A stretch of 64,000 bases of DNA from Suttonella indologenes (GTDB lineage: Bacteria > Pseudomonadota > Gammaproteobacteria > Cardiobacteriales > Cardiobacteriaceae). A model generated the notes under the pieces. That model worked only from the letters and a program-made list of their open reading frames with translations, made no database searches and was not told the DNA's origin. Position numbers and translations under genes: made by a program. Within the stretch, counting starts at the first letter, position 1. Each line of letters starts with the position of its first letter. Shown piece after piece: positions 43,980 through 52,635 of the stretch. The DNA lies in NCBI RefSeq assembly GCF_900460215.1, contig NZ_UHIA01000004.1, forward strand, positions 1,620,001 to 1,684,000, read 5' to 3'.

Positions 43980-44792
43980 TTATTTTCCGCTCCAATCTTT
44001 GATTGCCGCTTGGCGGATATTGAGTTTGTTCTGCGTATCGCCTTTGTAATAACCGCTGTCTAAACCGCCTTCCCAATCGCCGTAGTTAGGATTCGGCAAG
44101 ATAATGAATTTTTTGCCGAATTGCGCCTGATTGGCATCAACGAAAGCGCGGCGTTCGGCATTGGATTTGCGGTAAGTGGCGTCGCCGAAATCGTTCAAAT
44201 TATCGCCGACATATAAAACAATCTCATAGCCTTGATCTTCAATAGCTTTGAAGCGCGGCGATTTATTGGATTTGTCGGTTTTCAAGAACAAGGTTTCTTC
44301 GCTCACATTGTGGAAGCCTAGGCGTTTCATATCGTCAATGGTGGCGGCTTTTTCCACATCGTCGCGGCGATTGGAAACGAAGAATACCGTGCCGCCGTTG
44401 GCATTGACATAATTGGAAAATTCCACTGCGCCGGCAATCGCACCCGATTCTCTGGCGTTCACCCATTGCGTCCAGGTCTCGCCCTCAAAAGGCTGACCGT
44501 TTTTCACTTGCCAACCGGCATAAGGGCTGTTGTCAATTAAGGTTTCGTCAAGGTCAACGGCAACGGCTTTTCTCTTGCCTTTGGCGGCTGTGGCAGAATC
44601 AAAGGCTTGTTTGGCATAATTAAATGCCTGATAAGCCAGCGCATTGTATTCGCCGGATTGCTGCATCCATACCACACCCAACGCCGCTTGGTTCTGCAAT
44701 TGGGCTTCGACAGCGGGCTTCTCGCTAGTAATGCCGCCGGCGCAACCTGCCAATAAAGCAAGAACCAATACATTGATACTCAATCGTTTCAT
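43980..44792 (-). CDS. hel: 5'-nucleotidase, lipoprotein e(P4) family
   Basis: A 270-residue outer-membrane acid phosphatase of the class C (DDDD) type. The lipobox is LLAGC, with Cys near residue 17. The HAD motifs are VAVDLDETLIDNSPYAGW, FFVSNRRDD, and VGDNLNDFGDATY. In Haemophilus e(P4) dephosphorylates NMN in NAD salvage and helps haem use; the same role is plausible here but not shown. GGAG precedes the ATG. The gene follows hemE by 21 bases on the same strand. Confidence 0.92.
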   Translation of the reverse strand: MKRLSINVLVLALLAGCAGGITSEKPAVEAQLQNQAALGVVWMQQSGEYNALAYQAFNYAKQAFDSATAAKGKRKAVAVDLDETLIDNSPYAGWQVKNGQPFEGETWTQWVNARESGAIAGAVEFSNYVNANGGTVFFVSNRRDDVEKAATIDDMKRLGFHNVSEETLFLKTDKSNKSPRFKAIEDQGYEIVLYVGDNLNDFGDATYRKSNAERRAFVDANQAQFGKKFIILPNPNYGDWEGGLDSGYYKGDTQNKLNIRQAAIKDWSGK

Positions 44793-44813
44793 GATTTCTC
44801 CTTGTTAAAAAGA

Positions 44814-45866
44814 CTATTGATGATAAGCAGGGCTGAATTCATGCACCGCATCAATCATCGCCTGAGCATTTTCAATCGGCACATCGGGGGTAATTCCATG
44901 TCCAAGATTAAAAATATGTCGATGCCCATGCCCGTAATCCGCCAAGGTATTTTGCACCGCTTGGCGAATGGCGGCAGGGTCTGCCAATAACATCGCCGGA
45001 TCGAGATTGCCTTGCAAGGCAATGTTTTCACCTACGATTTTGCGCGCTTGCGCTAAAGAAGTCGTCCAATCCAAGCCTAGGGCTTGCGCACCGCAATCTT
45101 TCATCTGCGCCAGCCATTGTCCGCCGCCTTTGGTGAAGACAATCGCCGGCACGGCATTGCCCTCGCTGTCGGGCTGCAAATTCGCCACAATGCGGCGCAT
45201 ATATTGCAAAGACAAATCTTCGTATGCCCAATGCGGCAATGTGCCGCCCCAGCTGTCAAAAATCATGACTGCCTGCGCGCCGGCGGCAATTTGCGCATTT
45301 AAATAATCGCTGACCGCTTGGCAGAGTTTGTCCAATAATAAAGCGATAGTTTGCGGCTCGCGATAGGCAAGGGCTTTGGCGCGCGCATGGTCTTTGCTGC
45401 CGCTGCCTTCAATCATATAAGTCGCCAATGTCCAAGGGCTGCCCGAAAAACCGATTAAAGGCACGGCGCCATTGAGTTCGCGACGAATCATTTTGACCGC
45501 ATCAAAGACATAATCCAATGAACCGTCGGGCGGCAAGGGCAGGTCTTGCGCTTCTTGCAAGCTGCGCACCGTGCGTGCAAACTGCGGGCCTTCGCCTTTG
45601 ACAAAACGCAGCCCCAAACCCATCGCATCGGGAATGGTCAGAATATCGGAAAATAAAATCGCCGCATCCAAAGCGAAGCGGCGCAGCGGTTGCAAAGTTA
45701 CTTCGCAGGCAAGCTCGGTATGGCGGCATAAATCCATAAAACTGCCCGCCTGTTCGCGCGTGGTGCGGTATTCAGGCAAATAACGTCCTGCTTGGCGCAT
45801 CATCCACACAGGAGTTCTTTCTACTTTTTCACCGCGCAGCACGCGCAGAAATAGGTCGTTTTGCAT
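44814..45866 (-). CDS. hemE: Uroporphyrinogen decarboxylase
   Basis: A 350-residue enzyme that removes the four acetate carboxyls of uroporphyrinogen III. The signature RTPVWMMRQAGRYLPEYR at residues 17-34 and IPLIGFSGSPWTLATYMIEG (here VPLIGFSG) are diagnostic; the catalytic Asp is in AAILFSDILTIPDAMG. The start MQNDLFLRVL was chosen over a 52-codon longer frame because of the family's usual length and AAGAGA upstream. It is probably co-transcribed with the e(P4)-type phosphatase. Confidence 0.96.
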   Translation of the reverse strand: MQNDLFLRVLRGEKVERTPVWMMRQAGRYLPEYRTTREQAGSFMDLCRHTELACEVTLQPLRRFALDAAILFSDILTIPDAMGLGLRFVKGEGPQFARTVRSLQEAQDLPLPPDGSLDYVFDAVKMIRRELNGAVPLIGFSGSPWTLATYMIEGSGSKDHARAKALAYREPQTIALLLDKLCQAVSDYLNAQIAAGAQAVMIFDSWGGTLPHWAYEDLSLQYMRRIVANLQPDSEGNAVPAIVFTKGGGQWLAQMKDCGAQALGLDWTTSLAQARKIVGENIALQGNLDPAMLLADPAAIRQAVQNTLADYGHGHRHIFNLGHGITPDVPIENAQAMIDAVHEFSPAYHQ

Positions 45867-46140
45867 AACAATTTCTCTTTTTTGTCGAATAGAACGTAAA
45901 TCAGCCGCCTTGCAGCGCAAGGCTTGCCAGAAGGCATTATCAAGATTCGCCTTAGGCATTTCAAGCCTTAACACCGCTATTGATAAGCCGTGCGCCGCTT
46001 TATCTGCGGTTTTTTCCATCATTATCCCGATATATTTGCCAATATCGGCTTGTCATGAAAAGTATTAAGGTTTAAATGTGTTTGATTTATTTATAAATAC
46101 AGATTTTTAGAGCAAGATGCTAAGCAATGAAAATATTGAA

Positions 46141-46157
46141 ATGCGAAATTTTCGTAT
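46141..46157. promoter_or_regulatory. Palindrome upstream of the metal importer operon
   Basis: ATGCGAAA-TTTTCGTAT is a near-perfect inverted repeat 60 bases before the first binding-protein gene, with TTGACT overlapping its right side as a possible -35. It does not match the Fur consensus well. It is a candidate operator only. Confidence 0.3.
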
Positions 46158-46216
46158 TGACTTTATCTTATCCAAGAAGGAAGATATGCGCGCTTTTTTA
46201 TTTTCAAAGGTATATT

Positions 46217-47311
46217 ATGCGTAAATTATTGTCTTTGGCGGCAGCTATCGCTGCTTGTGCCGCTATGGCGGAAGTCAAAACCTTTCAAGACGTCATGGGA
46301 CGCGAAGTCTCGGTCGATGTGCCGGTCAAACGCGCGATTCTGACGTTCTATTATCCGGATTATATTGCCGTTGCAGGGGCGGAGAATTTCAAACATGTGG
46401 TCGGCATCTCGCGCGAATTCTGGGAAAAATTCAATCCCGGCAGCTGGGGGCTGTATGTGGAAAAAATGCCGGATTTGGCCAATATCGTCGATGTCGGCTA
46501 TGCCACCAATAATAATTTCTCGACCGAAAAAGCCCTTGCTTTAAATCCCGATGTGCTGATTGTGCCGAAAATCCAGATGGGCGCCTTAGAAAGCGAATTG
46601 CCGTATTTTGAAAAAGCGGGCGTGCCGGTGGTGGTGGTCGATTTCAATGATCAAACGGTGGAAAACCACCGCAAAAGCGCGGAAATTTTCGGTATTTTGA
46701 GCGGCGAAGAGGCGCGCAGCAAAAAAATCGGCGAGGAATATGCCGCCGGCATTGCCGATATTCAGGCGCGGATAGCGGAAGTCAATGTCGCCAAGCCTAA
46801 GATTTATGTGGAATTCGGCAATAAAGGCCCGAGCGAACACAGCTTTACTTTCGGCAAAAACATGTGGGGCGCGATTGCCGAGACGGTCGGCGGCGACAAC
46901 ATCAGCGCGCCGCATATCGAGTCTTGGGGACAACTCAATCCCGAGCAGGTCATCAGCGCGCAGCCTGAAGTCATCATTATTACCGGCACGGAAAATAATG
47001 TGGAAACCGCGCCGGAAATCATGGCAATGGGCATTGATATTGCAGAAGAAGATGCGCGCAAACGCTTATCAGGATTTGTCACGCGCGCAGGTTGGGCGGA
47101 ATTGCCGGCAGTAAAAAACCAACGCGTTTACGGTCTGTATCACACCGCTTCGCGTTCTTTAAGCGATTTGGCCGCCGCGCAATTTATGGCAAAAGCCCTG
47201 TATCCCGAAGCCTTTGCCGATGTCGATCCGCTGAAAACCTATATGGATTTCCATGCCGATTATTTGCCGATTACACCGAAAGGCACGTTTTTTCTAAATT
47301 TCAATAAATAA
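46217..47311 (+). CDS. Periplasmic binding protein of iron/metal-chelate ABC importer (copy 1)
   Basis: A 364-residue FecB/BtuF-type solute-binding protein. The signal peptide ends at CAAMAE. It is immediately followed by VKTFQDVMGREVSVDVP, the usual first strand; the second lobe has KPKIYVEFGNKGPSEHSF and LNPEQVISAQPEVIIITG. The start at MRKLLS has AAAGG upstream; a 30-codon longer frame lacks a signal-like beginning. It is the first gene of an importer operon running to about 52.2 kb and is paralogous to the protein at 47938, sharing the AxxMWG and GVxxLYPEAFAD-like blocks. The ligand is unknown; ferric siderophore, haem or free iron are possible. Confidence 0.88.
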   Translation: MRKLLSLAAAIAACAAMAEVKTFQDVMGREVSVDVPVKRAILTFYYPDYIAVAGAENFKHVVGISREFWEKFNPGSWGLYVEKMPDLANIVDVGYATNNNFSTEKALALNPDVLIVPKIQMGALESELPYFEKAGVPVVVVDFNDQTVENHRKSAEIFGILSGEEARSKKIGEEYAAGIADIQARIAEVNVAKPKIYVEFGNKGPSEHSFTFGKNMWGAIAETVGGDNISAPHIESWGQLNPEQVISAQPEVIIITGTENNVETAPEIMAMGIDIAEEDARKRLSGFVTRAGWAELPAVKNQRVYGLYHTASRSLSDLAAAQFMAKALYPEAFADVDPLKTYMDFHADYLPITPKGTFFLNFNK

Positions 47312-47324
47312 GAGAAATAAAACC

Positions 47325-47909
47325 ATGGATATTTTTTCTACTTTCCTCAAATTTATAAGATTGGTTTTTCCCTATTCCTTGCTAGATAGCAAAAAGATCG
47401 ACAGAAATAAATTAGAGGAAATAGAAGAATATCTCAATATAGAAAGACCTAAACATATAGAAAATAACAGCACTATCCTCACCAGACAGTTTGCTCAAAA
47501 GAAAATTCCTATTTTAAATAATCTATCTGTAAATGAATTGGATGATTTAATAGATAAAAAAGAATCTGATATGGATGGGATATTCAATGTTGTTTGGGCT
47601 AAAGGCGGTGCATTGATAGGGTTTGGTTATATTGAATACAATTCGGAAGAAAGCAAATATTTGTATAAGAAAAATGGTAATCCTACTACCGCATTAATTG
47701 TAGGATTAATAATGATATTTTCTTTATTTTTATATATTGCCTTCTTTTTAAGCAATTATCAAATAACAGATATTGTAAAATTTATTATCCACATCACATT
47801 AGTATTTTTATTTGTTACAATATCCATATCTATCCTTTCGTTTTATACTAATTGCAAAAATGCTTATAAGGAATTACAGAAAGATAAATATCGCCATATT
47901 TTTGAATAA
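47325..47909 (+). CDS. AT-rich two-helix membrane protein inserted between binding-protein genes
   Basis: A 194-residue protein with a charged N-terminal half and two hydrophobic segments near residues 125-145 and 150-172. It is strongly AT-rich and uses A/T-ending codons, unlike the GC-rich paralogues on both sides. I recognise no family. It lies 13 bases after the first binding protein and 28 before the second, as if dropped between two duplicated genes. It may be a late acquisition co-expressed with the importer. Confidence 0.6.
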   Translation: MDIFSTFLKFIRLVFPYSLLDSKKIDRNKLEEIEEYLNIERPKHIENNSTILTRQFAQKKIPILNNLSVNELDDLIDKKESDMDGIFNVVWAKGGALIGFGYIEYNSEESKYLYKKNGNPTTALIVGLIMIFSLFLYIAFFLSNYQITDIVKFIIHITLVFLFVTISISILSFYTNCKNAYKELQKDKYRHIFE

Positions 47910-47937
47910 CCGATTTTTTAACCATAGGGAAGCAACC

Positions 47938-49035
47938 ATGCTGAAAAAACTACTGGTCGCGGCAGCTATCGCCGCTTCTTTGGGCACTGCTTATGCAGAA
48001 GTGAAAACCATCAAAGACGTACTGGGGCGCGAAGTGGAGATCGATGTGCCTGCCAAGCGCATTATGCTCGGCTTTTATTACACCGATTATCTTGCCGTCG
48101 GCGGCGAAAAAGCCTTAGATAATGTGGTCGGTTTTTCCAAAGCGGTATGGACGGATTGGACGCCGACCAGCTGGGAAGTCTATAGCAAAGCCCTGCCCAA
48201 GCTCAATGAATTGGCGGATGTGGGCGAAGTGGAAGTCGGAACCTTTTCCGTAGAGAAGGTTTTGTCGCTGAAACCTGATTTGGTCATTCTCGGCGAATGG
48301 CAATGGCAGGTCTTGGAGCCTGATCTTGAGCCTTTGGAAAAAGCGGGCATTCCCGTGGTAGTTTTGGATTACAACAAAGAGCAATTGAATTTGCATTTGG
48401 ACAGCACGCGCATTTTGGGCGAAATTACCGGTCAGGAAGCGCGCGCGAAGGAAATTGCCGATTGGTATGAAGGTGTTGTGAAAGATGTGCATACGCGCGT
48501 GGAGAAATCCGGTCAGCCCAAGCCGAAAGTCTATATCGAATTCGGCAACAAAGGACCGGCAGAACAGGGTAACAGCTTCGGCAATACCATGTGGGGACCT
48601 TTGGCAGTGCAGGCGATGGGCGACAATATCGCTGCCGAGCATGTGGAATACGCCGGTCCGATGAATCCCGAGCAAGTGATTGCGGCGAATCCCGATGTGA
48701 TCGTAATTACGGCACGCGAAACCGAGCTGAAGAAAAATGCCGAAGCCATGGTCATGGGTATCCACATTGACGAAGCGGAAGCGCAGAAACGCTTGGCGGG
48801 CTATAAGGCGCGCAGCGGTTGGTCCGAATTATCCGCGATTAAAAACGACCGCCTCTACGGCATTTATCAAGGCGCCTCGCGTACCTTAGCCGATGCCGCT
48901 TCCATTCAGTTTATTGCCAAAACCCTCTATCCCGAAGCCTTTGCAGATATTGATCCCTTGGCGACTTATTTGGATTATCACAAAAAATATCTTCCTATTG
49001 TTCCTAAAGGTACTTTCTACCTGAAGGCGAAATAA
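47938..49035 (+). CDS. Periplasmic binding protein of iron/metal-chelate ABC importer (copy 2)
   Basis: A 365-residue paralogue of the protein at 46217. The signal peptide ends at GTAYAE, followed by VKTIKDVLGREVEIDVPAKR. Both copies share VEFGNKGP, MNPEQVIAANPDVIVIT (LNPEQ in the other), SGWSEL and LYPEAFADIDPL. Ligand-contact regions differ (ILGEWQWQVLEPD against IVPKIQMGALESE), so they may take different chelates. AGGGAAG precedes the ATG. The permease begins two bases after the stop. Confidence 0.9.
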   Translation: MLKKLLVAAAIAASLGTAYAEVKTIKDVLGREVEIDVPAKRIMLGFYYTDYLAVGGEKALDNVVGFSKAVWTDWTPTSWEVYSKALPKLNELADVGEVEVGTFSVEKVLSLKPDLVILGEWQWQVLEPDLEPLEKAGIPVVVLDYNKEQLNLHLDSTRILGEITGQEARAKEIADWYEGVVKDVHTRVEKSGQPKPKVYIEFGNKGPAEQGNSFGNTMWGPLAVQAMGDNIAAEHVEYAGPMNPEQVIAANPDVIVITARETELKKNAEAMVMGIHIDEAEAQKRLAGYKARSGWSELSAIKNDRLYGIYQGASRTLADAASIQFIAKTLYPEAFADIDPLATYLDYHKKYLPIVPKGTFYLKAK

Positions 49036-49037
49036 GT

Positions 49038-50087
49038 ATGTCGGCTAACGATCTCTTTGTTAGCACGACTATTGCCAACCACCGCCGCCGTGAAAAGCAG
49101 CGGTGGTTGACGCTTATGGCTTTTGCAATAGTTTGTTTTATTCTTTTAGTCTTGGATTTGGCGACAGGTCCTGCCATGCTCAGCCCGATGGAAGTGCTGC
49201 GCGCCTTATTCAAAATGGAGGGTGTGGAGCCGATTTCTTTGAATATCGTGCATGATATGCGCCTGCCCAAGGCTTTTATGGCGGTGGTGGCGGGTATGGC
49301 ATTGAGCGCAGGCGGTGCGGAAATCCAAACCCTGCTCAATAATCCCATGGCAAGCCCTTATACTTTGGGACTGGCGGCGGCGGCAGGTTTCGGAGCGGCA
49401 ATTGTGATTGTTTTCGGCAGCTTCGGTCTGCCGCTGATGATTGCCATGCCCTTGGGTGCTTTCTCGATGACGATGATCGCTTCGGGCATTATGTTTTTGT
49501 TCGCCTCGATGCGCCGCTTTAGCTCGGCAACCTTGGTCTTGGTCGGCATCGCTCTGCTCTTTTTATTTCAGTCCGCCTCTTCACTGATTCAATACCGCGC
49601 CGCACCCGAAGATTCGCAGCGGATTTTATTTTGGCTCTTCGGCACCTTGGAAAAAGCCAAATGGGATACGCTGACAGTCAGCGCCGTAATTACCGCCGTT
49701 TGCACCGTGATTTTACTTGCCAATACTTGGCAATTGACCGCCTTGCGCTTAGGCGAAGACCGCGCGGCAAGCATGGGCGTGAATATCCGCCGTCTGCGCC
49801 TGAAAGTCTTGGTAGTTGTTGCCGTCATGACCGCTACCGTCATCAGCTTTGTCGGCACAATCGGCTTTATCGGCTTGGTGGCGCCGCATGTGGCGAGAAT
49901 GTTAGTCGGCGAAGATCAGCGCTTTTTCCTGCCGGCATCTATGCTCTGCGGCGCGGCATTTTTATCCGCCGCCTCGGTGCTCTCTAAAATCATCAATCCC
50001 GGTGCACTGTTCCCGATTGGCATCATTACCTCCTTTATCGGCGTGCCCTTCTTCTTTTGGATTATTTTAAGCAGGAAGAACCTATGA
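49038..50087 (+). CDS. FecCD-type ABC importer permease
   Basis: A 349-residue inner-membrane permease with about ten hydrophobic segments. Family motifs are LRLPKAFMAVVAGMALSAGG (here MRLPKAF), NNPMASPYTLGLAAAAGFGAA and GTIGFIGLVAPHVARMLVG, the coupling-helix region that docks with the ATPase. It serves both binding proteins encoded just upstream. The stop overlaps the ATPase start by four bases. The N-terminus has an extra 25 or so charged residues before the first helix. Confidence 0.93.
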   Translation: MSANDLFVSTTIANHRRREKQRWLTLMAFAIVCFILLVLDLATGPAMLSPMEVLRALFKMEGVEPISLNIVHDMRLPKAFMAVVAGMALSAGGAEIQTLLNNPMASPYTLGLAAAAGFGAAIVIVFGSFGLPLMIAMPLGAFSMTMIASGIMFLFASMRRFSSATLVLVGIALLFLFQSASSLIQYRAAPEDSQRILFWLFGTLEKAKWDTLTVSAVITAVCTVILLANTWQLTALRLGEDRAASMGVNIRRLRLKVLVVVAVMTATVISFVGTIGFIGLVAPHVARMLVGEDQRFFLPASMLCGAAFLSAASVLSKIINPGALFPIGIITSFIGVPFFFWIILSRKNL

Positions 50088-50869
50088 GCCTTCAGCTTGA
50101 ACAAGTCAGCATTTTGCGCGGCGATTTATGTATTGCCGATGCCATTTCCTTAGAACTGCAAAGCGGTAAAGTTTATGCCGTGCTCGGCCCGAACGGCGTC
50201 GGCAAATCCTCGCTGATTAAAACTATTTTCGGCGACATCGCTTTTCAAGGCGAAATCAGCTTCAAAGAACGCTATCTGCACAATGAACGCCTCGCCCATT
50301 GGCGCAAAACAATCGGTTATATGCCGCAGGATACGCAAATCGACGCCTCATTAACGGCATTGGAAGTCGTACTCTTAGGCAAACTCGACTCTTTAACTTT
50401 GCATATCAGCGATGAGCAGCTGGCAACGGCGGTCGAACTGATGCAGACACTCGGCATTGCCCATTTGGCGCAGCGCGATGTGCTGTCCTTATCGGGCGGA
50501 CAGCGGCAAATGGTCATGTTTGCCCAAGTGCTGCTGCGCGAGCCGGAGCTGCTCTTGCTCGACGAACCCGTCAGCGCCTTAGATATGCACCATCAATGCG
50601 TATTGCTGGAGCAAGTGCGGCAATACACGCGCGAGCGTAATTTAGTCACCATCATGATTCTGCATGATTTAAGCCTTGCGGCGCAATTTGCCGACGAGCT
50701 GATTTTATTGGCTCAGGGCAAAATTCAAGCTCAAGGCAGCGCCAGCCACATTTTCCAACGCCATATCATCGAGCGCATTTACCGTGTGGAAACCCATATT
50801 TTTACCGACGAAGCCGGCAATACCGCAGCCGTTCTGCCACGTCGCGCCATTCTTTCCCCCTCACGATAA
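50084..50869 (+). CDS. ABC importer ATPase (FecE/BtuD type)
   Basis: A 261-residue ATPase. Walker A is GPNGVGKSS, the Q-loop is YMPQDTQ, the signature is LSGGQRQMVMFAQ, and Walker B is LLLLDEPVSALD. The H-loop is MILHDLSLA. The start MSLQLEQVSILRG follows GGAAGAACC; nine more in-frame codons upstream overlap the permease and are less likely. It completes an importer with one permease gene, presumably a homodimer. The next gene begins nine bases later on the same strand. Confidence 0.94.
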   Translation: MSLQLEQVSILRGDLCIADAISLELQSGKVYAVLGPNGVGKSSLIKTIFGDIAFQGEISFKERYLHNERLAHWRKTIGYMPQDTQIDASLTALEVVLLGKLDSLTLHISDEQLATAVELMQTLGIAHLAQRDVLSLSGGQRQMVMFAQVLLREPELLLLDEPVSALDMHHQCVLLEQVRQYTRERNLVTIMILHDLSLAAQFADELILLAQGKIQAQGSASHIFQRHIIERIYRVETHIFTDEAGNTAAVLPRRAILSPSR

Positions 50870-50878
50870 GGAAAAGCC

Positions 50879-51367
50879 ATGAAAAAAATCTTCTTAGCAA
50901 GCGTATTCAGTCTGATAGCCCACAGCGCTTGGGCGGCAAATCATCAAGTCCAAATGCTGGACATCGGTGCGGATAAAGCGCCGATGGTCTTTGAACCGGC
51001 AGTATTGCATATCGCCGTCGGCGACAGCGTCACCTTTCTGCCGACCAACAAAGGGCATAACGTGGAAAGCAAAAGCGTGCCGGAAGGTGCGGAGCATTTC
51101 AAAAGCGAGCTCGACCAAGAGTTCACCGTTACCTTAGACAAAGAAGGCATCTATCTCTACACCTGCCCGCCGCACAGCATGATGAACATGAACGGCGTCA
51201 TCATCGTCGGCGAGCCTGTCAATTTAGAAGAAAGTAAAGAATACGCCAAAAGCCGCATGGAGCGTCGCGCCATGTCGAATAAAGGACGTTTGATGCAATA
51301 TCTGGACAGCATCGACAGCCAAGCTGCGGAACAGTCGGCAGAGGCGGACAAAAACGCCGCACCATAA
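50879..51367 (+). CDS. Pseudoazurin-like cupredoxin, periplasmic
   Basis: A 162-residue secreted blue-copper protein. The signal peptide ends at AWAAN. The type I copper ligands can be read as His in NKGHNVES and Cys, His and Met in YTCPPHSMMNMNG. That spacing (C-x2-H-x-M, or C-x2-H-x2-M) is as in pseudoazurin. A charged helical tail of about 40 residues after the cupredoxin fold is longer than usual. Pseudoazurins carry electrons, for example to nitrite reductase, but no denitrification gene is here. The position after a metal importer and before an ATP-grasp enzyme is unusual. Confidence 0.88.
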   Translation: MKKIFLASVFSLIAHSAWAANHQVQMLDIGADKAPMVFEPAVLHIAVGDSVTFLPTNKGHNVESKSVPEGAEHFKSELDQEFTVTLDKEGIYLYTCPPHSMMNMNGVIIVGEPVNLEESKEYAKSRMERRAMSNKGRLMQYLDSIDSQAAEQSAEADKNAAP

Positions 51368-52176
51368 TGGCGAACATCTACATCGCCACCTGCCTTGCTT
51401 GGCGGCAGGGCAATGCGCTGCTGCAAGCCTTGGCGCAGCACCTGCAAGCCGAGCTCCTTCCTTGGCAGGAAATTATCCCTGAGCGCATCGGCGGCGGCGC
51501 CTTGCTGCCGCTTGCCGCTTGGGATTACAGCGAACAGCCGCAAGCCTATTTGGATTGGCTTGCCGCCTTAGAAGCCGCGCAAGTGCGGCTGATTAATCCG
51601 CGCGCCGTACAGACATGGAACATCCGCAAAAGCTACCTTGCCGACTTGTACGCCCAAGGGCTACCCGTGACGCCCAGCATCGTGCTATCAGCTCAGCATC
51701 GCACCGACTGGCAAAAGCAGATTGCCGCCGCAGGCTGGGAAAATCCCGTTATCAAACCCCTTATCGGACAAAGCGGCAAAGGCGTGCAACGTCTTACCCA
51801 AATGACTAATCTCAACAGCGCCTATCCGCAAGGCGCATTGTTGCAAGCCTTTATTCATGCCCCTTTCGGCGAAGTCTGCCTTATTTATCTGCAAGGTGAA
51901 TATTTCCATGCCGTCCACCGCCGTCCGGCACCTCAAGAATGGCGTGCCAACAGCGCCTATGGCGTTGAAATTCTACCGATAAGCGTTTTACCGCATTGGC
52001 GTAAAGCGGCGGATAGGCTGATGCAAGCCCTGCCATTTCAGCCTGCCTATGCGCGTATCGACGGACTGATTCAAGAAGATAATGCCTTTATTTGCAATGA
52101 AATCGAGCTGATAGAGCCGGCATTGTATTTGCCGCCGGAGCGTATCGGAGAGGCGGCAAAACTCTTGCTACAGTAA
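51367..52176 (+). CDS. ATP-grasp enzyme of unknown substrate
   Basis: A 269-residue protein of the ATP-grasp fold, related in layout to DcsG-like and glutathione-synthetase-type ligases. It shows TWNIRKSYLADLYAQGLPVTPS, the phosphate-binding NPVIKPLIGQSGKGVQRL, and YARIDGLIQEDNAFICNEIELIEPAL with the metal-binding Glu/Asn cluster. Such enzymes join a carboxylate to an amine or thiol with ATP. Its ATG overlaps the cupredoxin stop, so they are translated together. It may make a small metal ligand or modify a peptide; no peptide gene is visible. Confidence 0.8.
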   Translation: MANIYIATCLAWRQGNALLQALAQHLQAELLPWQEIIPERIGGGALLPLAAWDYSEQPQAYLDWLAALEAAQVRLINPRAVQTWNIRKSYLADLYAQGLPVTPSIVLSAQHRTDWQKQIAAAGWENPVIKPLIGQSGKGVQRLTQMTNLNSAYPQGALLQAFIHAPFGEVCLIYLQGEYFHAVHRRPAPQEWRANSAYGVEILPISVLPHWRKAADRLMQALPFQPAYARIDGLIQEDNAFICNEIELIEPALYLPPERIGEAAKLLLQ

Positions 52177-52277
52177 AACTGTGAATACATGAGAATATCG
52201 TAAAGTTATCTAAATATATTCCACAGATTTATTCGGTTATACTCAAACCTCTTTCACACAAACCTAATGGAGAATAT

Positions 52278-52532
52278 ATGGGTACAGGTATTATCGGCAT
52301 GATCGTCATCGGTTTCTTAGCAGGTTTGATTGCGCGCGCGATCAAGCCCGGCAATGACAAATTAGGCTTTTGGATGACCACGGGCTTAGGCATCGCAGGT
52401 TCCTTTGTTGCCGGCTTCCTCGGCTCAAGCCTAGGCTTATACCGCCAAGGCGAACCGGTCGGCTTTATCGCCTCCGTTATCGGCGCAATTATCATCTTGG
52501 TCGTATTTAGCATGATCGGCAAAAAAAAATAA
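52278..52532 (+). CDS. GlsB/YeaQ/YmgE-family small membrane protein
   Basis: An 84-residue transglycosylase-associated family protein with three hydrophobic helices and the glycine-rich start GIIGMIVIGFLAGLIARAIKPG. The helices carry GFWMTTGLGIAGSFVAGFLG and ASVIGAIIILVVFSMIG. Often stress-induced; the function is unknown. It has its own upstream gap with a possible -10 box (TATACT, 52238-52243) and a clear terminator after it. Confidence 0.9.
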   Translation: MGTGIIGMIVIGFLAGLIARAIKPGNDKLGFWMTTGLGIAGSFVAGFLGSSLGLYRQGEPVGFIASVIGAIIILVVFSMIGKKK

Positions 52533-52546
52533 TCTTTCATCGCCGC

Positions 52547-52572
52547 AAAGCCTGCCGCCGCAGGCTTTTTTT
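52547..52572 (+). terminator. Intrinsic terminator after the YeaQ-like gene
   Basis: AAAGCCTGC-CGCC-GCAGGCTTTTTTT, a perfect stem with a T-run. Confidence 0.88.
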
Positions 52573-52635
52573 ATGCGCGCAATTCTTCTACTATAGACCG
52601 CCCTCAATCGCTAAGAAAACAAAAACAGGATACAC

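Noticed and set aside
46023..46216. Fur box upstream of the importer operon
   Set aside because: AT-rich palindromes exist, but none matches the GATAATGATAATC pattern well; listed only as a possible operator.
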